Shown here piece by piece: positions 46,946 through 55,286 of a DNA stretch of 64,000 nucleotides. The notes beneath the pieces were generated by a model. The model saw only the letters and a list, made by a program, of their open reading frames with translations. It ran no database searches and was not told where the DNA came from. Position 1 is the stretch's first letter. Each line of letters opens with the position of its first letter. Origin of the DNA: CALMEC01 sp964531025 (GTDB lineage: Bacteria; Actinomycetota; Thermoleophilia; Miltoncostaeales; Miltoncostaeaceae); contig CAZHDY010000001.1 in the NCBI GenBank assembly GCA_964531025.1, positions 310,001-374,000 of the forward strand, given 5' to 3'. Position numbers and translations under genes: made by a program.

Positions 46946-47890
46946 TCAGCGATCCGGCGCGAACCGCACGTCAACGTCCAGTCGGTCGGCGATCCATCGT
47001 CCGATCCGCTGTTCCGCTGCCTCCGCCATCGCGGTGGGGAACGCCGTGAAACCGTGGACGGACTCCGGGAACACCCGGAGGTCGACGTCATTGCCCGCCG
47101 TCGAAAGACGGGCCGCGATGGCGAGGCTGTCTTCGAGGAGGACGTCTCGGTCGCCCACGACCACGAGCACCGGGGGCAGATCCTGGAGATCGCCGAAGAC
47201 GGGTGAGATATCGGGGATGGTCCGATCGTAAACGTGACCGGCATACGCCTGGATGAACCACTCGTCCGCGTACCGGCGCCCCGCCGGAGTCTGTCCGCTC
47301 AGGTCGTACGCTCCGAAACGAAGAACCGCACCGCAGACCGAGCCCAGGAGTCCCCGGTCACGGAGCCGCAGAAGGGCCGCCAGCGTCAACGTGGCCCCGG
47401 CCGACGAGCCTCCGATGACGATCCTTGTTCGTGCAGGCGCGTCATCGGTTCGGCTGATGAGGGCGAGGATCGCCGTCTCGACGTCGTCAGGCGCGGCCGG
47501 CCAGGGGTTCTCGGGCGCCAGCCGGTAGTCGATGCTCACCACCGTGACGTTGAGGGAGTCCGCCATCCGGGCGTTGCGCGCGTCGCCCCGCGCCGCCGAG
47601 CCCATGTAGAAGCCACCACCGTGGATATCGACAGAGACGGCCCGCGATTCGCCCGAGGCCGGTGTGATGACACGGACCGGCACCTCGCGCCCTTCCGCGC
47701 GAAGCACATCGACCGTCGCACGACCCGATGGAGACCGGACCTCCGATACGGCGCGGGCGGCGACCAGTTCCTTCCTGTTCCTCGGCCCCCGTCGCTCTCC
47801 GCCCGCGTCCCGCTTCTCATTGAACGCGCGGCTCGCGTCGGCATGCGCGTACAGATCCGGATCGATCAGATGCGTCAGGCCGACGTTCAC
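46946..47890 (-). CDS. Alpha/beta hydrolase, hormone-sensitive-lipase type esterase
   Basis: Cytoplasmic carboxylesterase of the HSL family. 314 residues. The oxyanion-hole motif HGGGFYMGS, nucleophile elbow GGSSAGA (family GxSxG), acid VVGDRDVLLED and His in ESVHGFTAF are all in order, and YRLAPENPWPAAPDD is typical of the family. It starts with a GTG 40 bases after uvrB on the same strand. No signal peptide. The substrate is not predictable. Confidence 0.88.
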   Translation of the reverse strand: MNVGLTHLIDPDLYAHADASRAFNEKRDAGGERRGPRNRKELVAARAVSEVRSPSGRATVDVLRAEGREVPVRVITPASGESRAVSVDIHGGGFYMGSAARGDARNARMADSLNVTVVSIDYRLAPENPWPAAPDDVETAILALISRTDDAPARTRIVIGGSSAGATLTLAALLRLRDRGLLGSVCGAVLRFGAYDLSGQTPAGRRYADEWFIQAYAGHVYDRTIPDISPVFGDLQDLPPVLVVVGDRDVLLEDSLAIAARLSTAGNDVDLRVFPESVHGFTAFPTAMAEAAEQRIGRWIADRLDVDVRFAPDR

Positions 47891-47930
47891 GTCCGTCGAC
47901 CGGATGCCGCTCTGCAGCCGCGGGCCACTC

Positions 47931-49994
47931 TCATCGCCGTTTACCCCGTCCCCGGCGCTTCGACGGCGTCGGAGCCGTCCGCGGTGCCCGCTGGATGCCC
48001 TGGCGCTCGTCCAGCTCGACGCGCAGGGCCTTGATGGCGTCGCGCAGTTCGGCGGCGCGCTCGAAGTGGAGTTCCTCGGCCGCCTTGAACATCTCCTCCT
48101 CCAGCGAGATCAGCTCCTTCTCAAGATCCGCATCGCTGGCGCCGCTCTTGGCGAGGCTCGCCGCCTTCTGTCGCCGGGTCTGCGCCGGACCGCTGTTGGT
48201 GAGCCCCAGGAACTCGGTGATGTCGCTGACGCCCTTGACGATGGTCTCGGGCGTGATGTCGTGCTTCGCGTTGTGCTCCTGCTGGATCTCACGGCGACGC
48301 TCGGTCTCGCCGATCGCGGTGCGCATGGCCTCGGTCTCGTTGTCGGCGTACATGATCACCCGGCCGTTCACGTTGCGGGCAGCGCGGCCGATCGTCTGGA
48401 TGAGGGCGGTCTGGCCACGGAGGAAGCCCTCCTTGTCGGCGTCGAGGATGGCGACGAGCGTCACCTCCGGCAGATCGAGCCCCTCACGCAGGAGGTTGAC
48501 GCCCACGAGTACGTCGAACTCGCCCAGGCGCAGGTCGCGGATGATGCGGATACGCTCGATGGTGTCGACCTCGGAGTGCAGGTAGCGCACCCGGAAGCCG
48601 CCCTCGATCAGGTACTCGGTGAGGTCCTCGGCCATCTTCTTGGTGAGCGTGGTGACCAACGTGCGCTCGTCGCGGTCGGCCCGTGCCCGGATCTCGTTCA
48701 TGAGATCGTCGATCTGGTCCTTGGTCGGCCGCACCTCGACCTCCGGGTCGACCAGTCCCGTGGGACGGATGATCTGCTCGACGATCCGGCTCGACTCGCG
48801 GCGCTCGTACTCGCCCGGGGTGGCCGACACCGTGACGATCTGCCCCACCCGTTCCATGAACTCGTTGAACTTGAGCGGGCGGTTGTCTGCGGCCGACGGC
48901 AGGCGGAAGCCGTGTTCGATCAGCGACATCTTGCGCGAGTGGTCACCCTCGAACATGCCGCGGATCTGCGGCAGCGTGTTGTGGGACTCGTCGATGAAGC
49001 AGATGAAGTCCTTGGGGAAGAAGTCGAGCAGCGTGCTGGGTGCGCTACCCGGCGGCCGGCCGTCCAGGATGCGTGAGTAGTTCTCGATGCCGTTGCAGAA
49101 GCCGAGCTCGCGGAGCATCTCCATGTCGTACTCGGTGCGCTGCCGGATCCGGTGCGCCTCGACCAGCTTGCCCTCGGCCTCCAGCTCGGCCACGCGGGTC
49201 TCGAGTTCCTCGCGGATCTCGGAGAGGGCGCGCCGGATGGTGTCCTGCGGCGTCACGTAGTGGGTCGCCGGCCAGATGCCCAGATGGTCCACCCGGTCGA
49301 AGACCTCACCGGTGAGCGGGTCGAAGTGGTCGATGGTCTCGATCTCGTCACCGAACATCGAGACGCGGTACGCGGTCTCGGAGTTGGCGGGCTGGATCTC
49401 GAAGACGTCGCCCTTCACGCGGAAGTTGCCGCGCTCGAGGATCATGTCGTTGCGCTGGTACTGCACGTCGGCGAGATGCCGGAAGATGTCCTCGCGTTGG
49501 TGCTCCTCGCCCGTCTTCAGGATGAGCAGGCGATCGCTGTAGGTCTCGGGTGAGCCGATGCCGTAGATGCAGCTGACCGATGCCACGATCACCACGTCAC
49601 GCCGGGCCAGCAGCGCGCTGGTCGCCGAGTGCCGTAGGCGGTCGATCTCGTCATTGATGGACGAGTCCTTCTCGATGTAGGTGTCGGTGGCCGGGATGTA
49701 CGCCTCGGGCTGGTAGTAGTCGTAGTAGCTCACGAAGTAGTCCACCGAATTCTCGGGGAGGAACTCGCGGAACTCGTTGCACAGCTGTGCGGCCAGCGTC
49801 TTGTTGTGCGCGATGACCAGCGCCGGCCGGCCCGTGCGAGCGATGACGTTGGCCATGGTGAAGGTCTTGCCCGAGCCGGTGACCCCGAGGAGGCTCTGCA
49901 TGCGCTCCCCCGCCTCGATGCCCTCGACGAGACCGTCGATGGCCTGGGGCTGGTCGCCGGTGGGCCGGTAGCCGGGCGCGAGTGTGAACTCCAT
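47931..49994 (-). CDS. uvrB: UvrABC excinuclease subunit B
   Basis: Central component of nucleotide excision repair; receives damaged DNA from UvrA and recruits UvrC. 687 residues from the ATG at 49994 (MEFTLAPGYRPTGDQPQ), the standard beginning. Walker A GVTGSGKT near residue 40, the beta-hairpin region YYDYYQPEAYIP, FIDESHNT-type helicase motif II, ATPGEYE, QTIGRAARN (motif VI), and the C-terminal UVR motif EEMFKAAEELHFERAAELRD for UvrC binding. Not linked to uvrA (about 32 kb away). Confidence 0.96.
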   Translation of the reverse strand: MEFTLAPGYRPTGDQPQAIDGLVEGIEAGERMQSLLGVTGSGKTFTMANVIARTGRPALVIAHNKTLAAQLCNEFREFLPENSVDYFVSYYDYYQPEAYIPATDTYIEKDSSINDEIDRLRHSATSALLARRDVVIVASVSCIYGIGSPETYSDRLLILKTGEEHQREDIFRHLADVQYQRNDMILERGNFRVKGDVFEIQPANSETAYRVSMFGDEIETIDHFDPLTGEVFDRVDHLGIWPATHYVTPQDTIRRALSEIREELETRVAELEAEGKLVEAHRIRQRTEYDMEMLRELGFCNGIENYSRILDGRPPGSAPSTLLDFFPKDFICFIDESHNTLPQIRGMFEGDHSRKMSLIEHGFRLPSAADNRPLKFNEFMERVGQIVTVSATPGEYERRESSRIVEQIIRPTGLVDPEVEVRPTKDQIDDLMNEIRARADRDERTLVTTLTKKMAEDLTEYLIEGGFRVRYLHSEVDTIERIRIIRDLRLGEFDVLVGVNLLREGLDLPEVTLVAILDADKEGFLRGQTALIQTIGRAARNVNGRVIMYADNETEAMRTAIGETERRREIQQEHNAKHDITPETIVKGVSDITEFLGLTNSGPAQTRRQKAASLAKSGASDADLEKELISLEEEMFKAAEELHFERAAELRDAIKALRVELDERQGIQRAPRTAPTPSKRRGRGKRR

Positions 49995-50159
49995 CCGGCG
50001 ATTGTACCGAACAGGTGTTCGCGAGCGCCGCAGACGGCGCCCACGTCCACCATGATGTGAGTCACGGGGGCTCGACGGCACACCCCTACCGTCGGGCCAC
50101 CCATGACATCATCGGCACAACACCGCGACGACCTGACCTCTCCCCGAAAGGAGCCACCC

Positions 50160-50564
50160 ATGGCCACGGCGCTCATCCACACCATGGTCCGCGTGCTCGA
50201 CGAGGAACGCTCCCTGCACTTCTACTCCGCCCTCGGCTTCACCGAGCGGGGCCGGCAGCGCGTCGGAGGCGACACCGCCACCGTCATCTTCCTCGCCCTC
50301 CCCGGTGACGGCGGACGGCTTGAGCTGACCCTGAACGACGGGCGGACCGAGCCCTACGACGTCGGAACCGGCTTCGGTCACCTGGCCCTCACCGTGAACG
50401 ACATGTCGGCCGAGATCGCCCGCCTAGCGGAGGCCGGCATCACCCCCGACAAGCCTCCGTATCAGCCCTACCCCGGCGGTCCGTCGATCTGCTTCGTCAC
50501 CGACCCGGACGGCTACCGCGTCGAGCTTCTGACGAAGAACCCGGACGACGAGTTCGACGGATAG
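50160..50564 (+). CDS. Lactoylglutathione lyase-like glyoxalase
   Basis: Vicinal-oxygen-chelate metalloenzyme of the glyoxalase I group, detoxifying a methylglyoxal-thiol adduct; in an actinomycete the thiol need not be glutathione. 134 residues from an ATG with AAGGAG upstream. Metal ligands His in IHTMVRV, Glu in RLELTLN, His in FGHLALTV and Glu in YRVELLT are all seen, and the SLHFYSALGF and DPDGYR motifs fit. uvrB is divergent; a terminator follows. Confidence 0.85.
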   Translation: MATALIHTMVRVLDEERSLHFYSALGFTERGRQRVGGDTATVIFLALPGDGGRLELTLNDGRTEPYDVGTGFGHLALTVNDMSAEIARLAEAGITPDKPPYQPYPGGPSICFVTDPDGYRVELLTKNPDDEFDG

Positions 50565-50617
50565 CCGGCCTCGTCCGCGGTCTGGCGGGATCCCCTCTCC
50601 ACCCGCTGTCCCCATGC

Positions 50618-50651
50618 GCCTGTCGTCACCCCCGTGGCGGTGACGACAGGC
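50618..50651. terminator. Bidirectional terminator between glyoxalase and lipoprotein genes
   Basis: Perfect 13-bp stem, 50618-50630 with 50639-50651 (GCCTGTCGTCACC and complement), 8-base loop, between convergent genes. Confidence 0.85.
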
Positions 50652-50656
50652 CGGGT

Positions 50657-51304
50657 CTACGCGTAATCGCAGGTAAGGCCATCGGACGCCATGCGGCCCT
50701 GCGTCCGAGCGGCGGGGAGCCGTGACGTCGGCGAGATGTCGCGGACAGCGTCACTCACACCGCGCAGTTGCGCGGCGACTGTCAGGGCCGACGCCTTCGT
50801 GGGGGCCCAGATCACGACCGTGGCATCTCCGACTTCGATCTCAAGCTGACCGTCGGTCCCCACGAAGGCAGCCTCCGCACCCCGGATCGTCTGCGGCTCA
50901 TAGCCGCGCTGCGAGCGGTAGCGGGCGAGCGGGCGGAGGCATCGTGGCCACACCTGGATCTGGACGGGAGGCGAGCAGCCGTGGTCGCGTGTCGTGCACG
51001 TGCCGTACATGAAGCCCACGAAGTTCGTCCCCTGCGGGATTCCGGGAGCCGGCGTGTTGCGCGTACGGATCACGTCATCCAGTGGATGACCGTCGGCAGC
51101 GTCTCCGGCGCTGAACAGCGGGAACTCCGAGAACGTCGTCACCTCGTCGGGCGTCATGACGGTTGCGGGACGATCCCATGACGGCGGGTCGCTGCCAGGA
51201 TCGCCCGGACCGGCCCTGTGGGGCCCGAACGCACAGCCTCCGAGGAGGACCGAAGTGCCCACCGCACCGATGCACATCAACGCCACGCGCTGCGAACGGG
51301 ACAT
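50657..51304 (-). CDS. Lipoprotein of unknown function
   Basis: Not recognised beyond being a lipoprotein. 215 residues from the ATG at 51304, which has GAGGAGG seven bases upstream. Signal peptide SRSQRVALMCIGAVGTSVLL with lipobox LLGGC, Cys about residue 24. The mature part begins with a Pro/Gly-rich linker and has further cysteines (YGTCTTRDHGCSP, RCLRPL and LTCDYA at the C-terminus) that may form disulfides outside the cell. coaE lies upstream on the same strand, 129 bases away, so a separate promoter is possible. Confidence 0.75.
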   Translation of the reverse strand: MSRSQRVALMCIGAVGTSVLLGGCAFGPHRAGPGDPGSDPPSWDRPATVMTPDEVTTFSEFPLFSAGDAADGHPLDDVIRTRNTPAPGIPQGTNFVGFMYGTCTTRDHGCSPPVQIQVWPRCLRPLARYRSQRGYEPQTIRGAEAAFVGTDGQLEIEVGDATVVIWAPTKASALTVAAQLRGVSDAVRDISPTSRLPAARTQGRMASDGLTCDYA

Positions 51305-51433
51305 GTTGAACCTCCTCGACACACTCTCGACGCGACCGGACGACCCGGCTCAGCCGCCTCAGCGTAGCCGGATGGCAGGACGCACGCAGCCGATCGCGAC
51401 AACGCCCCGCACAGGCAGAAACCCCTCGGGCCG

Positions 51434-52075
51434 TCAGGAATCGGCGGACCCGGGGTCCGCGTACCGCTCGAAGACCGTGCGCACCCAGGCGGCCAGGTCG
51501 TCCAGGTCGCCGTCGTTGACGTAGTGCTCGTCCGAGCGGGCGATCTTCTCGTCCTCCGGGATCTGGGAGCCGCGCCTGGCATCGAAGTCCTGGCCCCGTT
51601 CCTGGACCCGCCGGCGACGGACATCATCCGATGCCGTCACTGTGACGACGACGTCGAACGTGTCCTCCAGCCCGACCTCGAACAGAAGCGGCACCTCGCA
51701 CACCAGAAGAGGCGGCTGCGGGTGACGGGCCGACTCCTCCTCGCGCCAGCGCTCACGAGCGAGGCCGACGCGGGGGTGGATCAGACCCTCCAGGGAGCGG
51801 CGCGCATCGTCGTCACCGAAGATCGCCTGGCCGAGCCGAGTCCGGTCCACGGACCCATCGGATGCGATGACCCCGTCCCCGAAGCGCTCACGCACCCGGC
51901 TGACGATCTCGGGGTCCTCGTAGCACGCGTGCACCACCGCGTCGCTCGACAGAACGGCCGCCCCGAGACGCGCGAACGCCTCCAGAGCGGCCGATTTGCC
52001 GGAGCCGATGCCTCCGGTGAGCCCCACAACGGGGGGCCCACCGGAAGCGTTCGTCGAACTAGGCCTCGCCGCCAT
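51434..52075 (-). CDS. coaE: Dephospho-CoA kinase CoaE
   Basis: Last step of coenzyme A synthesis, phosphorylating dephospho-CoA. 213 residues. P-loop GLTGGIGSGKSA near the N-terminus, SSDAVVH (Asp), LIHPRVG and CEVPLLFEVGLED of the CoA domain, RRRRVQERG lid. The ATG at 52075 lies inside rpsA: the first 17 bases of coaE overlap the last codons of rpsA, and GGAGG a little upstream is within rpsA. It is a single copy beside rpsA, as seen in many actinobacteria. Confidence 0.93.
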   Translation of the reverse strand: MAARPSSTNASGGPPVVGLTGGIGSGKSAALEAFARLGAAVLSSDAVVHACYEDPEIVSRVRERFGDGVIASDGSVDRTRLGQAIFGDDDARRSLEGLIHPRVGLARERWREEESARHPQPPLLVCEVPLLFEVGLEDTFDVVVTVTASDDVRRRRVQERGQDFDARRGSQIPEDEKIARSDEHYVNDGDLDDLAAWVRTVFERYADPGSADS

Positions 52076-53405
52076 CGGCGGCTTCGGGGGCCTCCTCGGC
52101 CTCGGCAGGTGCCTCGACCTCGGCGGGTGCCTCGGCCTCGGGCGCCGCCTCGGTGGGAGCCTCCGCTTCGCCACTCGCGGTCTCCTCGGCTGCGGGAGCC
52201 TCGACCTCGGCGGTCTCGGCGGAAGCCTCCGCCTCGACGGCCGGCTGGGCGTCCGAGTCGGAGTAGACCGTCTCGTAGTTGGCGTCCTCGTCAAGCGAGA
52301 CGTCCGCGGCGCGCTTCAGCGACAGGGACAGACGACGACGCTCGCCGTCGATCTCGATGATGCGGACGGCGACCTCCTGGTCGGGCTGCACGACCTCGCG
52401 CGGGTTCTCCACGTGGTGGTCGGCGAGCTCCGAGATGTGGACGAGACCCTCCACACCGGCGTGGATCTCGACGAAGGCGCCGAAGGTGACGACCTTGGTG
52501 ACCTTTCCGGCCACGACGTCGCCCACCTGGTACGCCTCGACGACGCTCTGCCACGGGTCGGCCTGGGTCTGCTTGAGACCGAGGCTGATGCGCTGGCGGT
52601 CGCGGTCGATGTCGAGCACCTTGACCTCGACGCTGTCGCCGATGGCCAGCACCTCGCTGGGGTGGTTGACGTGCGTCCACGACAGCTCGGAGATGTGGAT
52701 GAGACCGTCGATGCCCTCCAGGTCGACGAAGGCACCGAAGTCGACGATGTTGGAGATGACACCCTCGACGACGGCACCGGGCTGGAGCTCGTCGAGGATC
52801 TTCTGACGGACCTCGCGGCGCTCGTCCTCGATGACGGCGCGACGCGACAGGACCACGTTGTTACGGCTGCGGTTGAGCTCGATGACCTTGCACTCGAGCT
52901 CGCGGCCCATGAACTCGTCGAGATCCTGCACGCGGCGGATGTCGACGAGGGATGCGGGAAGGAAGCCGCGGACGCCGAGGTCCAGGATGAGTCCACCCTT
53001 GACGACCTCGATGACCTTGCCGGTGACCATCTCGCTGTTGTTGGCCGCTTCCTCGATGCGCTTCCAGGCGCGCTCGAAACGGGCGCGCTTCTTGGAGAGG
53101 ATCAGGCGACCCTCCTGGTCCTCCTTCTGGAGGACGAGCGCATCGACCTCCTCGCCGAGTTCAACCTCGTCCGCGGGGTTGACGCTCTTGCGAATGGAGA
53201 GTTCGTTTGAGGGGATGACCCCTTCGCTCTTGTATCCGATGTCGACGAGGACCTCGTCCTTGTCGATGCGGACGACCCGCCCGGTGACGACGTCTCCCTC
53301 CTCGAACGCGGGAAAGGTGAGGTCGTAGTTGGGAATCATCTTCCCATCAACCTCGACGTACTCGGGGCCGTCGAGCGTGCGGATGGGGTCGTCGGTCGTT
53401 GACAT
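52059..53405 (-). CDS. rpsA: 30S ribosomal protein S1
   Basis: RNA-binding ribosomal protein that helps mRNA recruitment. 448 residues with four S1 domains, approximately at 36-105, 122-190, 207-276 and 293-362, the last two with the strong FGAFVDLEGIDGLIHISELS and FGAFVEIHAGVEGLVHISEL motifs, then an acidic Ala/Glu/Pro tail of about 60 residues. Four domains is the usual number in actinobacteria. On the minus strand GAAGGAA lies before the ATG. The 5' leader holds a small hairpin (53443-53460). coaE starts inside the 3' end. Confidence 0.95.
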   Translation of the reverse strand: MSTTDDPIRTLDGPEYVEVDGKMIPNYDLTFPAFEEGDVVTGRVVRIDKDEVLVDIGYKSEGVIPSNELSIRKSVNPADEVELGEEVDALVLQKEDQEGRLILSKKRARFERAWKRIEEAANNSEMVTGKVIEVVKGGLILDLGVRGFLPASLVDIRRVQDLDEFMGRELECKVIELNRSRNNVVLSRRAVIEDERREVRQKILDELQPGAVVEGVISNIVDFGAFVDLEGIDGLIHISELSWTHVNHPSEVLAIGDSVEVKVLDIDRDRQRISLGLKQTQADPWQSVVEAYQVGDVVAGKVTKVVTFGAFVEIHAGVEGLVHISELADHHVENPREVVQPDQEVAVRIIEIDGERRRLSLSLKRAADVSLDEDANYETVYSDSDAQPAVEAEASAETAEVEAPAAEETASGEAEAPTEAAPEAEAPAEVEAPAEAEEAPEAADGGEA

Positions 53406-53442
53406 TGCTTAGAGGGTTTCCTTCGGAATGGTGTACGGGTAG

Positions 53443-53460
53443 CGGCCGTGGAGACGGCCG
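53443..53460 (-). promoter_or_regulatory. Hairpin in the rpsA leader
   Basis: CGGCCGT-GGAG-ACGGCCG, 7-bp perfect stem, 38 bases before the rpsA start. It may be part of a leader control structure or a chance repeat. Confidence 0.3.
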
Positions 53461-53603
53461 TCGTCGAAGTGTAGTCGGTTCACCCCGCGCATGACGACCG
53501 TTGGCATGCGAAGGACCCGGGGACGGAAGGTTCTGTGAGATATCAGGCGGGCGCCCGGCTCACGGGGTCCCGGAGTCCGGCCGTCCTGCCGTCGCCGAGA
53601 CCG

Positions 53604-54326
53604 TCAGACCGCGGCGACACGGCTTTCGTGGGTCAGCCCGGCATGCTCGACGAACCGGGTGATCTCCTCGGGACCCAGACGTCCCGCAGCGGTTCCCGCG
53701 ACCTGTCCGTCCGGTCCGACACTGACGAGGGCCGGCACCGATGCGACCGGCAGACGTGCGGCCGATGGCGTACGCGTCAGGTCCACCCGCACCACCGTGC
53801 CCTCACGTGCGGCACCCTCCACCTGGCGGGCGACCGGCTCACACCGGGTGCAACCGGGTGCGGTGAGCACCACCATCCACGGGCCGGGACCGGAAAGACC
53901 GATCATGTCGCGCACATCACCGTCCGCCGAACGTCTCCGCAGCGCCAGGCGGTAGACGGCGCATCCGACGCAGATACCCGACACGGCCGAGAAGAGCGCC
54001 ATCGCCGCGACAGCAGCGATCACGATCCAGCCGACCAGATCCGCGCCGGATGCGACCGACACGAGCCCCACGGCCAGGAACGTCGCCGCCAGGAGCTGTG
54101 CGAAGCGCACCGGGGCGACCGGCTCGAGGGACGTCGCCTTCGGGGCGACGGCACGGAACGCGATGTTGACCGGTGACCAGCGCGGTGCGACGAGCGCCAG
54201 CAGCACCAGTGCCAGCGCGACCAGTGCCACCCAACGGTTCTGGAGGACGACGGCGACCAAGGACAGGACGCCCGTGACCCCCTGGGCCACACGGGGCAGA
54301 TACGGATTGACGACGGCAGGCCTCAT
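53604..54326 (-). CDS. DUF4395 membrane domain fused to a thioredoxin-like domain
   Basis: Membrane protein with probable thiol redox role. 240 residues. N-terminal about 135 residues are of the DUF4395 type, with four membrane helices (VNPYLPRVAQGVTGVL, WVALVALALVLLALV, VRFAQLLAATFLAVGLVSV, VGWIVIAAVAAMALFSAVSG) and CVGCAVYRL at the end. The C-terminal 85 residues form a thioredoxin-like fold with APGCTRCEPVARQVE (CxxC) and the cis-Pro segment VASVPALV. The TACAAT -10 element on the minus strand lies six bases before the ATG, so the mRNA is probably leaderless. Stand-alone DUF4395 genes beside thioredoxin or sulfurtransferase genes are common; here both parts are one protein. Confidence 0.78.
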   Translation of the reverse strand: MRPAVVNPYLPRVAQGVTGVLSLVAVVLQNRWVALVALALVLLALVAPRWSPVNIAFRAVAPKATSLEPVAPVRFAQLLAATFLAVGLVSVASGADLVGWIVIAAVAAMALFSAVSGICVGCAVYRLALRRRSADGDVRDMIGLSGPGPWMVVLTAPGCTRCEPVARQVEGAAREGTVVRVDLTRTPSAARLPVASVPALVSVGPDGQVAGTAAGRLGPEEITRFVEHAGLTHESRVAAV

Positions 54327-54551
54327 GAAGCCATTGTAGACAAAACCAACTGTGATTCTCGTATTTATTTGACGAAACCGGTTCCCGCCCTTCGGGACCG
54401 CGGCTACCGAACGCAATCCCCAGGAAGGTCCGACCCGCATACCCGGCTCCAACCGCCTCGGGACGAACGACGGGTCGTCGGATTATCAGGAATGCACCGG
54501 TGATGCCGTCAGAAACGTGTCCGCTCCAGCGACTCCTTCATCGCTCAAACA

Positions 54552-54567
54552 GTTTGGGCTACCTAAG
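54552..54567 (+). promoter_or_regulatory. GTTTGG-N4-CCTAAG site before the TasA/SipW operon
   Basis: GTTTGG-GCTA-CCTAAG, the same architecture as the sites in the polysaccharide locus, 117 bases before the TasA start. The 357-base region 54327-54683 is otherwise AT-richer than its surroundings and shows no gene. Confidence 0.55.
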
Positions 54568-54683
54568 ACATACGGACGAGTTGCATTAGCCACATTGAGC
54601 ATCTGGCAAAAGCTGCCGATGGACCATACGAACCCCATACGCCGGATGACTCTGTCCCGGACGTTTCGAAAGGAATCGGATTC

Positions 54684-55256
54684 ATGTCCACTCGCAAGTT
54701 CACCGGCAACTCACGCCGGATCCTCGCCACGGTCGGCGTCGTCGGCGCCATCGGCATCCTCGGTGGAGTCGGTACGTACTCCGCTTGGTCCTCGCAGGTC
54801 ACGGCCGGCCCGCAGATGGTCAACGCCGCACAGCTGAGCCTGACGAAGGAGGCCGACACCGTCTCGGCGACAATCAACAACGTCGTGCCGGGCGACACCA
54901 TCGACCGGATCATCACGGTCAAGAACAGCGGCGCTTCGAGCTTCGGATCGATCGACTTCGAGAGCGTCGGAACCGGCGACCTCGCCACCGGCCTCCGGCT
55001 GACGGTGGACGCATGTGCCAGCGCCTGGGCCGGAGCGCCCCTCACCTGCTCCCCCGCGTCCACCCCGGTCCTCACCGAGGGCGCGCTGACGCGGAACGTC
55101 ACCCTGACCAACCTGTCCGCCCTCGCCCCCGGCGCGTCGTCGTACCTGCGCGTGCGCATCGCGCTCCCGAGCGACGCCGCCAACGGCCTCCAGGGCAAGT
55201 CCGCGACGATCGACTACACGGTCCGCGGCAACCAGGTCCTCGGATCGGCCAAGTAG
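54684..55256 (+). CDS. TasA/CalY (camelysin)-family matrix fibre protein
   Basis: Secreted structural protein of the TasA/camelysin type, in Bacillus the fibre-forming component of biofilm matrix. 190 residues. Signal peptide of the SipW-processed kind: basic start, ILATVGVVGAIGILGGVGTYSAWS, where cleavage follows a hydrophobic core near TYSAWSS. The mature part has VVPGDTIDRIITVKNSGAS and NGLQGKSATIDYTV, the front and end marks of the family. The ATG has AAGGAA upstream. A possible cross-reaction with viral or other Greek-key proteins is unlikely because a SipW-type peptidase is next. Confidence 0.82.
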   Translation: MSTRKFTGNSRRILATVGVVGAIGILGGVGTYSAWSSQVTAGPQMVNAAQLSLTKEADTVSATINNVVPGDTIDRIITVKNSGASSFGSIDFESVGTGDLATGLRLTVDACASAWAGAPLTCSPASTPVLTEGALTRNVTLTNLSALAPGASSYLRVRIALPSDAANGLQGKSATIDYTVRGNQVLGSAK

Positions 55257-55286
55257 GACCACACGCGTCCGCGTGATCCTCAGACG

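Noticed and set aside
51996..53210. Acid-rich + strand frame opposite rpsA
   Set aside because: Complement of the S1 repeats; the Leu/Asp/Val-rich repeats mirror the repeated S1 codons.
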